Shown here: positions 34,614 to 42,676 of the stretch, piece by piece
How the letters are laid out: each line of letters starts with the position of its first letter
Numbering within the stretch: the stretch's first letter is position 1
Assembly: GCA_964387685.1 (NCBI GenBank)
Contig: CAYLXK010000003.1
Location: 248,001-312,000, forward strand
Length of the DNA stretch: 64,000 nt
Source: Bryobacter sp964387685
Lineage (GTDB): Bacteria > Acidobacteriota > Terriglobia > Bryobacterales > Bryobacteraceae
Reading direction: 5' to 3'
Position numbers and translations under genes: made by a program
The notes under the pieces: generated by a model
What the model saw: only the letters and a program-made list of their open reading frames with translations
The model's database searches: none
Told to the model about the DNA's origin: nothing

Positions 34614-36362
34614 ATGACAAAACAAGATTTCCTTGTGGGCCCTGAGGCAGCCCCGGTGCGGGCCATGGCGGGTTCCGTGCCCACAGGACAAAAGCATGAC
34701 GACGGGCATCACCCATCGCCGCTTTCCCGGCTGTTTGGTTGGATGGATGCCGAGAGGACCGATATTTGGGTCATTGTCGTGTACTCCGTCTTCATCGGCC
34801 TACTCAGCCTGGTAGTGCCCATTGCGACCCAAAGCCTGGTCAACACAATTGCTTTTGGTACCCTTTTGCAACCATTGGTGGTGTTGGCGCTACTGGTACT
34901 GCTAGCGCTCCTGTTTTCCGGTCTGCTCCGGACGATGCGCCAACACGTGGTGGAGGTGCTTCAGCGCCGCGTCTTCGTGCGGGTGTCGGCGGATTCTTTG
35001 GAGCGGCTGATCCGGGTAAAGATCGACGCGTATGACGACGGACACGGTCCAGAGCTGGTGAATCGCTTCTTCGACGTGGTGACGCTCCAAAAGGGCGGGG
35101 CCACCTTGCTGATCGAAGGTTTTGAGCTGCTCATGACAACGCTGGTAGGCATGATCCTCCTGACGGTTTATCACCCGTTGCTCATGGCATTCGCGCTGAT
35201 TCTGCTGGTGTTTGTCTTCCTAATTCTGTTTCCGCTCGGAATCGGCGCCGTTCCTACGGCCATCGCGGAAAGTAGAGCTAAATACTCTTTGGCCGCCTGG
35301 CTGCAAGAGATCGCCCGGCATCCGGCCACCTTCAAGTCGGCTCAGGGGACCCAGTTTGCGCTGGACCGCGGCAACGAACTGGTCGCGTCCTACCTAAAGC
35401 ACCGGCAAAGCCACTGGCGCGTACTGCTACGCCAGATTGTCGGCTCTGTGACCATGCAGGCCATCGGTACGGCGGCAGTTTTAGGGGTTGGGGGATGGCT
35501 CGTAATCGGACAGCAATTGACGCTGGGCCAGCTTGTAGCGGCGGAGCTGGTGGTGGCGGCGGTTTTGAGCGGGTTTGCCAAGTTCGGAAAGCAGTTGGAA
35601 ACCTTCTACGACCTTTTGGCGGCGGTGGACAAACTCGGCTATCTGACCGATTTACCTTTGGAAAGCGTGGGCCACGAGCGGATCGCCGCGGTGGGCTGCG
35701 CCCAAATCGAGCTACGGGGAATCAGCTTTTCCTACGACGGCCGCAAACCAATCTTGGAAGCGGTGGATTTGACCATTCCCGCCCGGGCTCGCCTTGGAAT
35801 CTTAGGCGAGACCAGCTCCGGCAAGAGTACCCTATTGGACCTAATTTACGGTCTGCGGGAGCCGACGGCTGGAACCCTCCTCTTTGATGGCCACGACTAC
35901 CGAAATTTGCGTCTCTACGACTTACGGAGCCAAGTTGGGATGATTCGAACGCCCGAAATTTTCCATGGCACAATCGAAGAAAACATTCGACTTGGAAGCA
36001 CGGTGATGACTTCGGCAGACCTCCGGAGCATTCTGGCCCGCGTGGGATTGCTCGAAGTGGTTGAGAATCTTCCCGACGGACTACAGACTCAACTCACCAC
36101 GGGGGGACAGCCTCTCACCATCGGCCAGAGCTTACGCCTGATGCTGGCGAGGGCATTGGCGTTAAAGCCAAGAGTGCTCATCCTGGACGAGATTTTAGAC
36201 CTCCTCGAAGACACTCCAGAGCGGGACGCGCTGCTGGCGGACCTAAGCGACGATGAAAACGAATGGACCCTGATTGTGGCGAGCCGCTCGGCCAACGTGG
36301 TGAAGAAATTCAACACCGTAGTCACTCTCAGACAGGGGAGGATTGCCGATGTACGGGGTTGA
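34614..36362 (+). CDS. ABC transporter (permease plus ATPase) of a type I-like export system, altered ATPase motifs
   Basis: A 582-residue half-transporter: membrane domain with about six helices (50-320) and an ATPase domain (about 360-582). It lacks the C39 peptidase-like domain of HlyB. Walker A GETSSGKST (398-406) and Walker B VLILDE (521-526) are intact. Other motifs deviate: the Q-loop region reads GMIRTPEIF (Gln absent), the signature is LTIGQ instead of LSGGQ (501-505), the D-loop is changed (ILDLLED), and the H-loop His is Ser557 (VASRS). ATP binding is plausible but hydrolysis may be weak. The next genes are HlyD-like and TolC-like, giving a tripartite exporter; no cargo gene is seen. 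Confidence 0.85.
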   Translation: MTKQDFLVGPEAAPVRAMAGSVPTGQKHDDGHHPSPLSRLFGWMDAERTDIWVIVVYSVFIGLLSLVVPIATQSLVNTIAFGTLLQPLVVLALLVLLALLFSGLLRTMRQHVVEVLQRRVFVRVSADSLERLIRVKIDAYDDGHGPELVNRFFDVVTLQKGGATLLIEGFELLMTTLVGMILLTVYHPLLMAFALILLVFVFLILFPLGIGAVPTAIAESRAKYSLAAWLQEIARHPATFKSAQGTQFALDRGNELVASYLKHRQSHWRVLLRQIVGSVTMQAIGTAAVLGVGGWLVIGQQLTLGQLVAAELVVAAVLSGFAKFGKQLETFYDLLAAVDKLGYLTDLPLESVGHERIAAVGCAQIELRGISFSYDGRKPILEAVDLTIPARARLGILGETSSGKSTLLDLIYGLREPTAGTLLFDGHDYRNLRLYDLRSQVGMIRTPEIFHGTIEENIRLGSTVMTSADLRSILARVGLLEVVENLPDGLQTQLTTGGQPLTIGQSLRLMLARALALKPRVLILDEILDLLEDTPERDALLADLSDDENEWTLIVASRSANVVKKFNTVVTLRQGRIADVRG

Positions 36363-37689
36363 AAAAGCGGAGCGACTCGACTTTCGCCTTCCCGCGCTAG
36401 CGAATGTAGGCCATAGCGGCGGGCCAAGGCTGTTGGCATTTCTCCTGGCCGGCATCTTCGCGATTTCCCTTCCCGCCGTGATCTTTGCGCCCTGGGTGCA
36501 GAACGTACCTGGGTTTGGCAAAGTTGTCGGAACGACGCCATTTGAACGCCAGCAATCGATCGACGCGCCCGTGGAAGGCCGCGTTGTGCGCTGGTATGTA
36601 ATTGAGGGTTCGAAGGTAAAGGCTGGAGATCTGATTGCGGAGATTGCCGATAACGATCCGCTCATCCTCGAGCGGCTGAAAGAAGAGCGCAATATGATCG
36701 CGATGCGGGTGGACCAGGCCAAAAGCCGCGTCACCGCCCAGGAGGTAAGCGTTCAGCAGTTGGAGCTTTCGCGCCGTAACGCACTCGAAAGCGCCAAGAG
36801 CCGGGTGAAGGTGGCGGAGGATAACGTACGCCAGGCGGAAAATTCGTTGCGCTCCGCTGAATTCGCCCTGACGGCAAACGGACAGAATCTCGAACGGGTG
36901 AAGGCTGGCTTGGCTAGCGGCCTTTATTCTACTCGCCAGTACGAACTACAGGTGCAGGACCTTGGACGGGCGCAGGCGGAAGTCGACCGCGCCAAAGCGG
37001 CCTTACAGGCGGCGATCAATGAAAAATTCGCGCGCGATGCAGATTTGCAAAAGACGGAGACGGACTTCCAGAATTCAATCGCGACCGGCAATGCCACCCT
37101 GGCGGCGGGAAAGTCGGACGTGGCAAACTCCGAGGCCGAGATGCAGCGCGTGGAAGTGCGTGTGTCCAGACAGGCCACACAGACGATTCGGGCGCCGCGC
37201 AACGGCACGATTCTGCGTCTGGTGGCGCAGCCCGGGGGAGAACAGCTAAAGGCCGGGGACCCCATTGCAGTTTTCATTCCGGAAACCCAGGATCTAGTAG
37301 TGGAACTCTGGATGAGCGGAAATGATATTCCGCTCATCCACAACGGAGACAGAGTGAGGTTGCAGTTTGAGGGATGGCCGGCGATTCAGTTCGCGGGCTG
37401 GCCCAGCGTGGCGGTAGGCACCTATGGCGGGGAGGTGATGCTCGTGGACGCAACCGATAATGGCGAAGGCAAATTTCGCATCCTGGTGAGACCCGACCCG
37501 AAGGACGCGCCCTGGCCTTCGGATCGTTACCTGCGCCAAGGCGTCCGGACCAACGGTTGGGTGCTGTTAAATCAAGTGTCCCTGGGCTATGAGCTATGGC
37601 GGCAATTCAATGGATTCCCGCCAACTGTGACGCCGCAAATGGAAACAAACGCGAAATCGGGAAGTTCTTCGGGCGCGAAGAAAAAGTAG
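36349..37689 (+). CDS. HlyD-family membrane fusion protein
   Basis: A 446-residue periplasmic adaptor: one transmembrane helix (about 28-50), a lipoyl-like half (SIDAPVEGRVVRWYVIEGSKVKAGD, in part), a long coiled-coil hairpin (about 105-275), the second lipoyl half (TIRAPRNGTILRL) and a beta-barrel region. The C-terminus is Ser/Lys rich (SGSSSGAKKK). It links the inner-membrane ABC protein to TolC. The ATG at 36349 is preferred over TTG 36343; an AGGGGAGG site (36335-36342) precedes it, and it overlaps the ABC gene by 14 bases. Confidence 0.88.
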   Translation: MYGVEKAERLDFRLPALANVGHSGGPRLLAFLLAGIFAISLPAVIFAPWVQNVPGFGKVVGTTPFERQQSIDAPVEGRVVRWYVIEGSKVKAGDLIAEIADNDPLILERLKEERNMIAMRVDQAKSRVTAQEVSVQQLELSRRNALESAKSRVKVAEDNVRQAENSLRSAEFALTANGQNLERVKAGLASGLYSTRQYELQVQDLGRAQAEVDRAKAALQAAINEKFARDADLQKTETDFQNSIATGNATLAAGKSDVANSEAEMQRVEVRVSRQATQTIRAPRNGTILRLVAQPGGEQLKAGDPIAVFIPETQDLVVELWMSGNDIPLIHNGDRVRLQFEGWPAIQFAGWPSVAVGTYGGEVMLVDATDNGEGKFRILVRPDPKDAPWPSDRYLRQGVRTNGWVLLNQVSLGYELWRQFNGFPPTVTPQMETNAKSGSSSGAKKK

Positions 37690-37691
37690 AC

Positions 37692-39179
37692 ATGAGATTC
37701 TTCCGCCTGTCCCTCCTTGGGCTCCTTGTGGCAGGGAGTACCCTTTTGAGTCAACAACAGTTTCGCCTTCCCACCCAGCGTCCGCTTTCGAACCGTTTGA
37801 GCGAGGTGCCGGCGGACGACCTTCGCCAATCGCTCTCTCTCGCCACGGTAATCGAAAGCGTCAACAAGCACTATCCTCCGCTGCGCGCGGCATTGCTTGA
37901 GAAGCCGCTCGCGCAAGCGGATCTGCTGGCGGCACAGGGCCGCTTCGATCTGATCGTCCGATCAAGGTTCGAGACCCAGCAGTTCGGCTTCTATGAAAAC
38001 GAACGATTTTCCCTCAACGTCGAGCAGCCCACCACGCTCTGGGGCAGCACGATTTATAGTGGCTATTCGCAAAGCACGGGCACCTTTCCTAGTTACGATG
38101 GCAAGATTCAGACCAATACGGGAGGGCAATACGTGGCGGGAGCACGAGTGCCGTTGGCGCGAGACCGGGCCATCGATTCCCGCCGTGCGGAACTGGCGCA
38201 GCGGCAGATTGGCCTGAAGCTGGCGGATCTTTCCATCGATCAACAACGGATCGCCATTTTGCAGAGCGCCACCAGGCGCTACTGGGATTGGGTGGCGGCC
38301 GGCCGACGGCTGGCTATCGCCAAAGCTCTGCTAGAGGTAGCCGAAGGGCGAGATTCCATACTGAGAGAAGCGGTGCGTTTGGGGGCGCTCCCACAATTCG
38401 AGCAACTAGACAATCAACGGCTGTTGTTGCAAAGGCAGAATAATATAGTGGAGGCGCAGCGCGCGATTGAAAACGCCGCCATTGAATTAAGTCTATTTCT
38501 GCGGGACGGTCAAGGCCGGCCCGTGTTGGCCGCCGATGCGCAACTGCCTGTGGCATTTCCCGATCCCGCGGAGCTGACCGAGAGCGAGATTGCTGGCGAT
38601 CTGGAAGCCTCCCAAACGCGGCGGCCCGACATTCTCCGGCTTATCTTCCAACGCAATCAGGTGGAGGTGGACCGGAAGCTGGCCAAGAATCAGCAGTTGC
38701 CGAACGTCGACGCCTTCGCCGAGTACGTCCGGGAAGTGGGAAGTGGTCCCGTCCTGCGCGGGCCAAACGATGTTCGGGCGGGCATCATTTTCGAATTGCC
38801 GTTCCAACGCCGCCAGGCGACGGCCCGCTTGCGGGCGGCCGAGGCCCGCATCCAACAATTCGGTCAGCGCGAGGAGTTTCAGCGCGATCAGGTAAGCGCC
38901 GAGGTTCGCGACGCCGCTTCCGCTGTCAAGGCGGCCTACCAACGCGCGCAGGTTTTGCACGACGAACTAAAAGTTACGCGGCAAGTAGAGGAAGCGGAAC
39001 GCCTGCGCTACGAGCTTGGCGATAGCACGCTCTTTGTTCTCAACCAGCGGGAACAGTCCACTGCGGAGGCATCTGTGCGGGAAGCTAATGCCCTTGCCGA
39101 TTACTACCGCGCCTATGCCGCTTACGAATTGGCCATCGCCAAAGGCCTCATTCCTAGCGCAACGCCGAGTACGCCGTAG
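37692..39179 (+). CDS. TolC-family outer-membrane efflux protein
   Basis: A 495-residue outer-membrane channel. A signal peptide (about 1-20, ending TLLSQQQ) is followed by two repeats of helical hairpins of the TolC fold, for example QADLLAAQGRFDLIVRSRFE, LEASQTRRPDILRLIFQRNQ and the C-terminal LNQREQSTAEASVREANALADYYRAYAAYE region (in parts). The ATG at 37692 lies two bases after the HlyD stop. The last 26 bases overlap the convergent NIPSNAP gene. It completes the export system 34614-39179. Confidence 0.88.
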   Translation: MRFFRLSLLGLLVAGSTLLSQQQFRLPTQRPLSNRLSEVPADDLRQSLSLATVIESVNKHYPPLRAALLEKPLAQADLLAAQGRFDLIVRSRFETQQFGFYENERFSLNVEQPTTLWGSTIYSGYSQSTGTFPSYDGKIQTNTGGQYVAGARVPLARDRAIDSRRAELAQRQIGLKLADLSIDQQRIAILQSATRRYWDWVAAGRRLAIAKALLEVAEGRDSILREAVRLGALPQFEQLDNQRLLLQRQNNIVEAQRAIENAAIELSLFLRDGQGRPVLAADAQLPVAFPDPAELTESEIAGDLEASQTRRPDILRLIFQRNQVEVDRKLAKNQQLPNVDAFAEYVREVGSGPVLRGPNDVRAGIIFELPFQRRQATARLRAAEARIQQFGQREEFQRDQVSAEVRDAASAVKAAYQRAQVLHDELKVTRQVEEAERLRYELGDSTLFVLNQREQSTAEASVREANALADYYRAYAAYELAIAKGLIPSATPSTP

Positions 39180-39885
39180 CCTTGTAAAGGGAGATGGAGA
39201 TCACGCGCGGCGTGTAGCCGTGCCGATCAATCGAGAACTGGCGCGCGGCATGCCATTCGGGGTCGGCCTGGAAGCGCGTCCAGGCAGCCTCACGGGCGGC
39301 CAGGGAGTCGAACGGCGTTAGATACGTCAGATTCGGAAGCGGCGTACCTGCGATGCCACTGAGATAAAGCATTGGATGAATGCCACAGCGATGAAAAATC
39401 GGAATCTCGGGGCCGGCAAAGCGATCATGAAGACCATTGGCTTGCCAGACGGAAGGTGCTTGGTAAGTGCGAAGTTCGAAGATCCGTTGCGTTGAGGCAG
39501 GGAGATGGGGCGGATACGGCGGCTGGTAATCGGGTGCCGCGTAAATGCTAACGGAGCGATTCAGGTAGGGATCATCCCGATCCCATGCTGCATGGTCGGC
39601 CAACAGGTTTTCATCGGCCTCCATCGCAATAGCGGCACGCCGCCAATCGGTCCACGTGGCGAACGAGGTCCAAACCAGCACCTGTGGTTGGTGCGCGGAC
39701 ACGATCGCTTCCAGGATTAACGGGTGCTCTCGCTCATGCCGTCTGAGCGCCGGCAGGTAGCCCTCGCGCAGGTAAGTGTGCAGCCTCTCCAGCTGCTTTC
39801 CATTCTGCAGCAGGAACTGCTCGGCTACAAAGAGCGGGCCATTCTCATATTTGGGGTTCAGGCCGATCAAAGGAAGGCTTCTCAC
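39154..39885 (-). CDS. NIPSNAP-family protein
   Basis: A 243-residue protein with two ferredoxin-like repeats. The C-terminal half carries the NIPSNAP pattern: RIFELRTYQAPS, then FHRCGIHPMLYLSGIAG, NLTYLTPFDSLAAREAAW and FQADPEWHAAR. Acidobacterial members are often secreted and adjacent to carbohydrate genes, but no signal peptide is visible from the ATG used here; an unseen earlier start is unlikely because the divergent region is short. Molecular function of the family is not settled. Confidence 0.82.
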   Translation of the reverse strand: MRSLPLIGLNPKYENGPLFVAEQFLLQNGKQLERLHTYLREGYLPALRRHEREHPLILEAIVSAHQPQVLVWTSFATWTDWRRAAIAMEADENLLADHAAWDRDDPYLNRSVSIYAAPDYQPPYPPHLPASTQRIFELRTYQAPSVWQANGLHDRFAGPEIPIFHRCGIHPMLYLSGIAGTPLPNLTYLTPFDSLAAREAAWTRFQADPEWHAARQFSIDRHGYTPRVISISLYKATAYSALR

Positions 39886-39970
39886 TTTCCGGGGCTAATC
39901 GTCGGTACGGGCGGCAAATGTCATCGAACTGTGATTGCATGCCCAGAACCTACTCGTTAGAGTACCTTTT

Positions 39971-42676
39971 ATGGGAAGAAACGCCATTCTACGCTGGGTA
40001 TTCCTCAGCCTTCTGAGCTCGTTGCTGCAAGCTGGAGACTTCCACACTCCCGCCGGCACCGAAACGGCGGTTCGGCGGCCAGGTGCGCTGACCGTGCTAC
40101 CGGGCGGCCGTTTTGTGACTCCCTATGGGCAAACCCACATAACCGGTCCCGGTCCTTTTGGCATTGCTGTGAACGAAAAGGCGGATCTTATTGTTTCCGC
40201 CGACGGAGGGCCAAACCGTTTCTCGCTGACGGTATTGAAGCGTGATGGGACCAAGGCGTCGACCAAGACGATCCGCGGTAAGAGGTCCCGCAAGGAAGCA
40301 CCCGGTGACGAGGACGAAGATCTTTTCCATAGCGTTTTCCAGGGGATGGCCTTCGACGGATCCTCCGCACTCTTCGTTAGCGAGGGGAACTCCGGGCGGG
40401 TCCGACACATTGATGTCGAGAGCGGAAAATCGCAGTTCATTCTTGAGCTAAACCAAGGTTCCTATCGGGACAGCTATTCTGGCGACCTCGTCTTCGACGC
40501 GAAACGGAATCTGCTTTATGTCGTCGATCAGGCGAACTTTCGCATCGGCATATTCGACACAGCGCGGCGTCGGCTAGTGGAGAGCGTCAAAGTGGGGCGC
40601 CTGCCCTTCGCTATCGCACTGTCTCCGGATCAGCGCCGGCTGTATGTGACGAACCTGGGAATGTTTGAATACAGTGCGCTACCGGGTGCGGACCCCAAAA
40701 AGCCTCGGGAGACGGGAATCGCTTTTCCGGCGTTTGGCTTCCCTTCGCGCGAATCCCAGGAAGGTACCGTGATCGCAACGCCGAATGGCGAGGTAAAGGC
40801 GGCACCATTGGGTGATCCGAATCGGGAGGAATCCAATTCCCTCGCCATCATCGACGTAAGTCTGCCGGGGCAAGCGAAACTGCTGAAGTTTGTCCGCACA
40901 GGGCTTCCTTTTGGCGGCCAAAGCATGGGCGGCAGTTCACCCAGTGGCGTGGTTGCTACCAAGGACAGGATCTTTGTCGCCAATGGTCATAACGACTCCA
41001 TTACCGTGATCGACGCGCAGCGCCTGGAGCGTCTCGAAGACATCGCCATTCGCGTTCCGAAGCTCGAGGGGCTGCGCGGTGTCCTGCCGATCGGCCTCGC
41101 TTGGCATGAGGCCAGCAAGCGCCTGTTGGTCGCCGAGGCGGGCATTAATGCTATTGGCGTCGTCGATCCCGCGGCCAAAAAGGTTATCGGGCACATCCCC
41201 AGCGCTTGGTTTCCCACAGACCTTGCGTTGAACGGCAAACAGGTCTTCGCGGTGGCGGCCAAGGGCTTCGGCACCGGACCCAACGCGACGTCGACGGTCG
41301 CGCATGAGCGAAGCTTCCAAGCGGAACTGAGGCGGGGCGCCATCCAGATTTTCGATCTTCCAGGCGATGCCGAAACGGCCGCGATGACCGAAACGGTGTG
41401 GAAGAACAACGGCTTCCTCGAGCAGCCCGAGGGTCCAGGCGCATTACCCGCCGCCGTCAAGCACGTCGTAATCATCGTCAAGGAAAACCGCACCTTCGAC
41501 GAGGTATTCGGGGATTTGGAAAAGGCTGGCAATGCCGAGATTCGCGGTGCTTGGCTCCTGGCCCGCTACGGCCGCTATGGGATCGTGCAGGCCGAACGAA
41601 ACGCCCTTAAACCTCGCATCAGCACCAAGGGGATCGTGGTTAGCCCGAATCACATCGCCCTCGCCCGCCGCTTTGCCATTAGCGACAACTTCTATGCCGA
41701 TAGCGAGGTCAGCGTCGACGGCCACCACTGGATCGTGGGAAGCTATCCGAACGCATGGACCGAATCGACGCTGATGGCGGCGTACGGAGGCCAGAAGGAT
41801 TTCCGTTTGCCAACCACGGCGCCTGGCCGCTTGCTCTTTACGGGCAGTAATTCGAGCGTCCATCCGGAAGAGCAATTGGAGGGCGGCGCGCTTTGGCACC
41901 ACCTCGAACGGCACAAAATCACCTTCCGCAACTACGGCGAGGGCTTCGAACTGGCCGGCGCCGATGAGGGCACGGGCTTGAAGCCCACCGGAGCCAAGTA
42001 CATGACCAACATTCCGATGCCCGATCCGCTCTTCCGCAATACCGCGCGCGACTACCCAAACTACAACACCAACATCCCCGACCAGTTTCGGGCCACGCAG
42101 TTGATTCACGACCTGCAGAAGAAATTTATCGATGGCGGAGAAGAATTCCCGCGCCTCATTTTCATTCACCTTCCCAACGACCACGGCGCCAAGCCGCGCC
42201 GCGAGGACGGCTATCCGGTCGAGGCCAGCTATATGGCTGACAACGACTACGCCTTGGGACGCATTATGGACTTCCTGAGCCACACGAAGTGGTGGGAAAG
42301 CATGACGGTATTTGTCACCGAAGACGATGCGCAAGGCGGGGTGGACCACATCGATACCCACCGGACCGTGTTTATGGCCATGGGCCCCTACGTCAAGCAA
42401 AACTACGTCTCGCGCGTCAACACCAGTATGCCGAGCATCTTGAAAACTGCCTTTCGGCTGCTGCGCATTCCTCCGCTGAATCTCTATGACGCCGCCGCTC
42501 AGGATTTGAGCGACCTGTTTACCAACATCCCGGACATGACCCCCTATACGGTTCTGCCCGTCAATCCGCAGATCTTCGATCCCGCCAAAGCAAAGGAGCC
42601 CTTGGATGCCGCACCGGGGCCCGCGATGGACGACCCCACGTTTCTTCGCCGGCAGCATGATAAGAAGAAGCCATGA
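39971..42676 (+). CDS. Secreted YVTN beta-propeller fused to a phosphoesterase (phospholipase C-like)
   Basis: A 901-residue exported protein. The signal peptide (about 1-22, ending LLQAGD) is followed by a beta-propeller (about 50-450) with repeated strand patterns such as NLLYVVDQANFRIGIFD, LYVTNLGMFEY and IFVANGHNDSITVID. A phosphoesterase domain of the alkaline-phosphatase superfamily (about 500-850) follows, with HVVIIVKENRTFDEVFGD (metal and nucleophile Thr), SVDGHHWIVGSYPN, IFIHLPNDHG and TEDDAQGGVDHIDTHRT. Substrate could be a phosphodiester or phospholipid. The ATG at 39971 starts the signal peptide. Its stop overlaps the next ATG (42673-42676). Confidence 0.88.
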   Translation: MGRNAILRWVFLSLLSSLLQAGDFHTPAGTETAVRRPGALTVLPGGRFVTPYGQTHITGPGPFGIAVNEKADLIVSADGGPNRFSLTVLKRDGTKASTKTIRGKRSRKEAPGDEDEDLFHSVFQGMAFDGSSALFVSEGNSGRVRHIDVESGKSQFILELNQGSYRDSYSGDLVFDAKRNLLYVVDQANFRIGIFDTARRRLVESVKVGRLPFAIALSPDQRRLYVTNLGMFEYSALPGADPKKPRETGIAFPAFGFPSRESQEGTVIATPNGEVKAAPLGDPNREESNSLAIIDVSLPGQAKLLKFVRTGLPFGGQSMGGSSPSGVVATKDRIFVANGHNDSITVIDAQRLERLEDIAIRVPKLEGLRGVLPIGLAWHEASKRLLVAEAGINAIGVVDPAAKKVIGHIPSAWFPTDLALNGKQVFAVAAKGFGTGPNATSTVAHERSFQAELRRGAIQIFDLPGDAETAAMTETVWKNNGFLEQPEGPGALPAAVKHVVIIVKENRTFDEVFGDLEKAGNAEIRGAWLLARYGRYGIVQAERNALKPRISTKGIVVSPNHIALARRFAISDNFYADSEVSVDGHHWIVGSYPNAWTESTLMAAYGGQKDFRLPTTAPGRLLFTGSNSSVHPEEQLEGGALWHHLERHKITFRNYGEGFELAGADEGTGLKPTGAKYMTNIPMPDPLFRNTARDYPNYNTNIPDQFRATQLIHDLQKKFIDGGEEFPRLIFIHLPNDHGAKPRREDGYPVEASYMADNDYALGRIMDFLSHTKWWESMTVFVTEDDAQGGVDHIDTHRTVFMAMGPYVKQNYVSRVNTSMPSILKTAFRLLRIPPLNLYDAAAQDLSDLFTNIPDMTPYTVLPVNPQIFDPAKAKEPLDAAPGPAMDDPTFLRRQHDKKKP

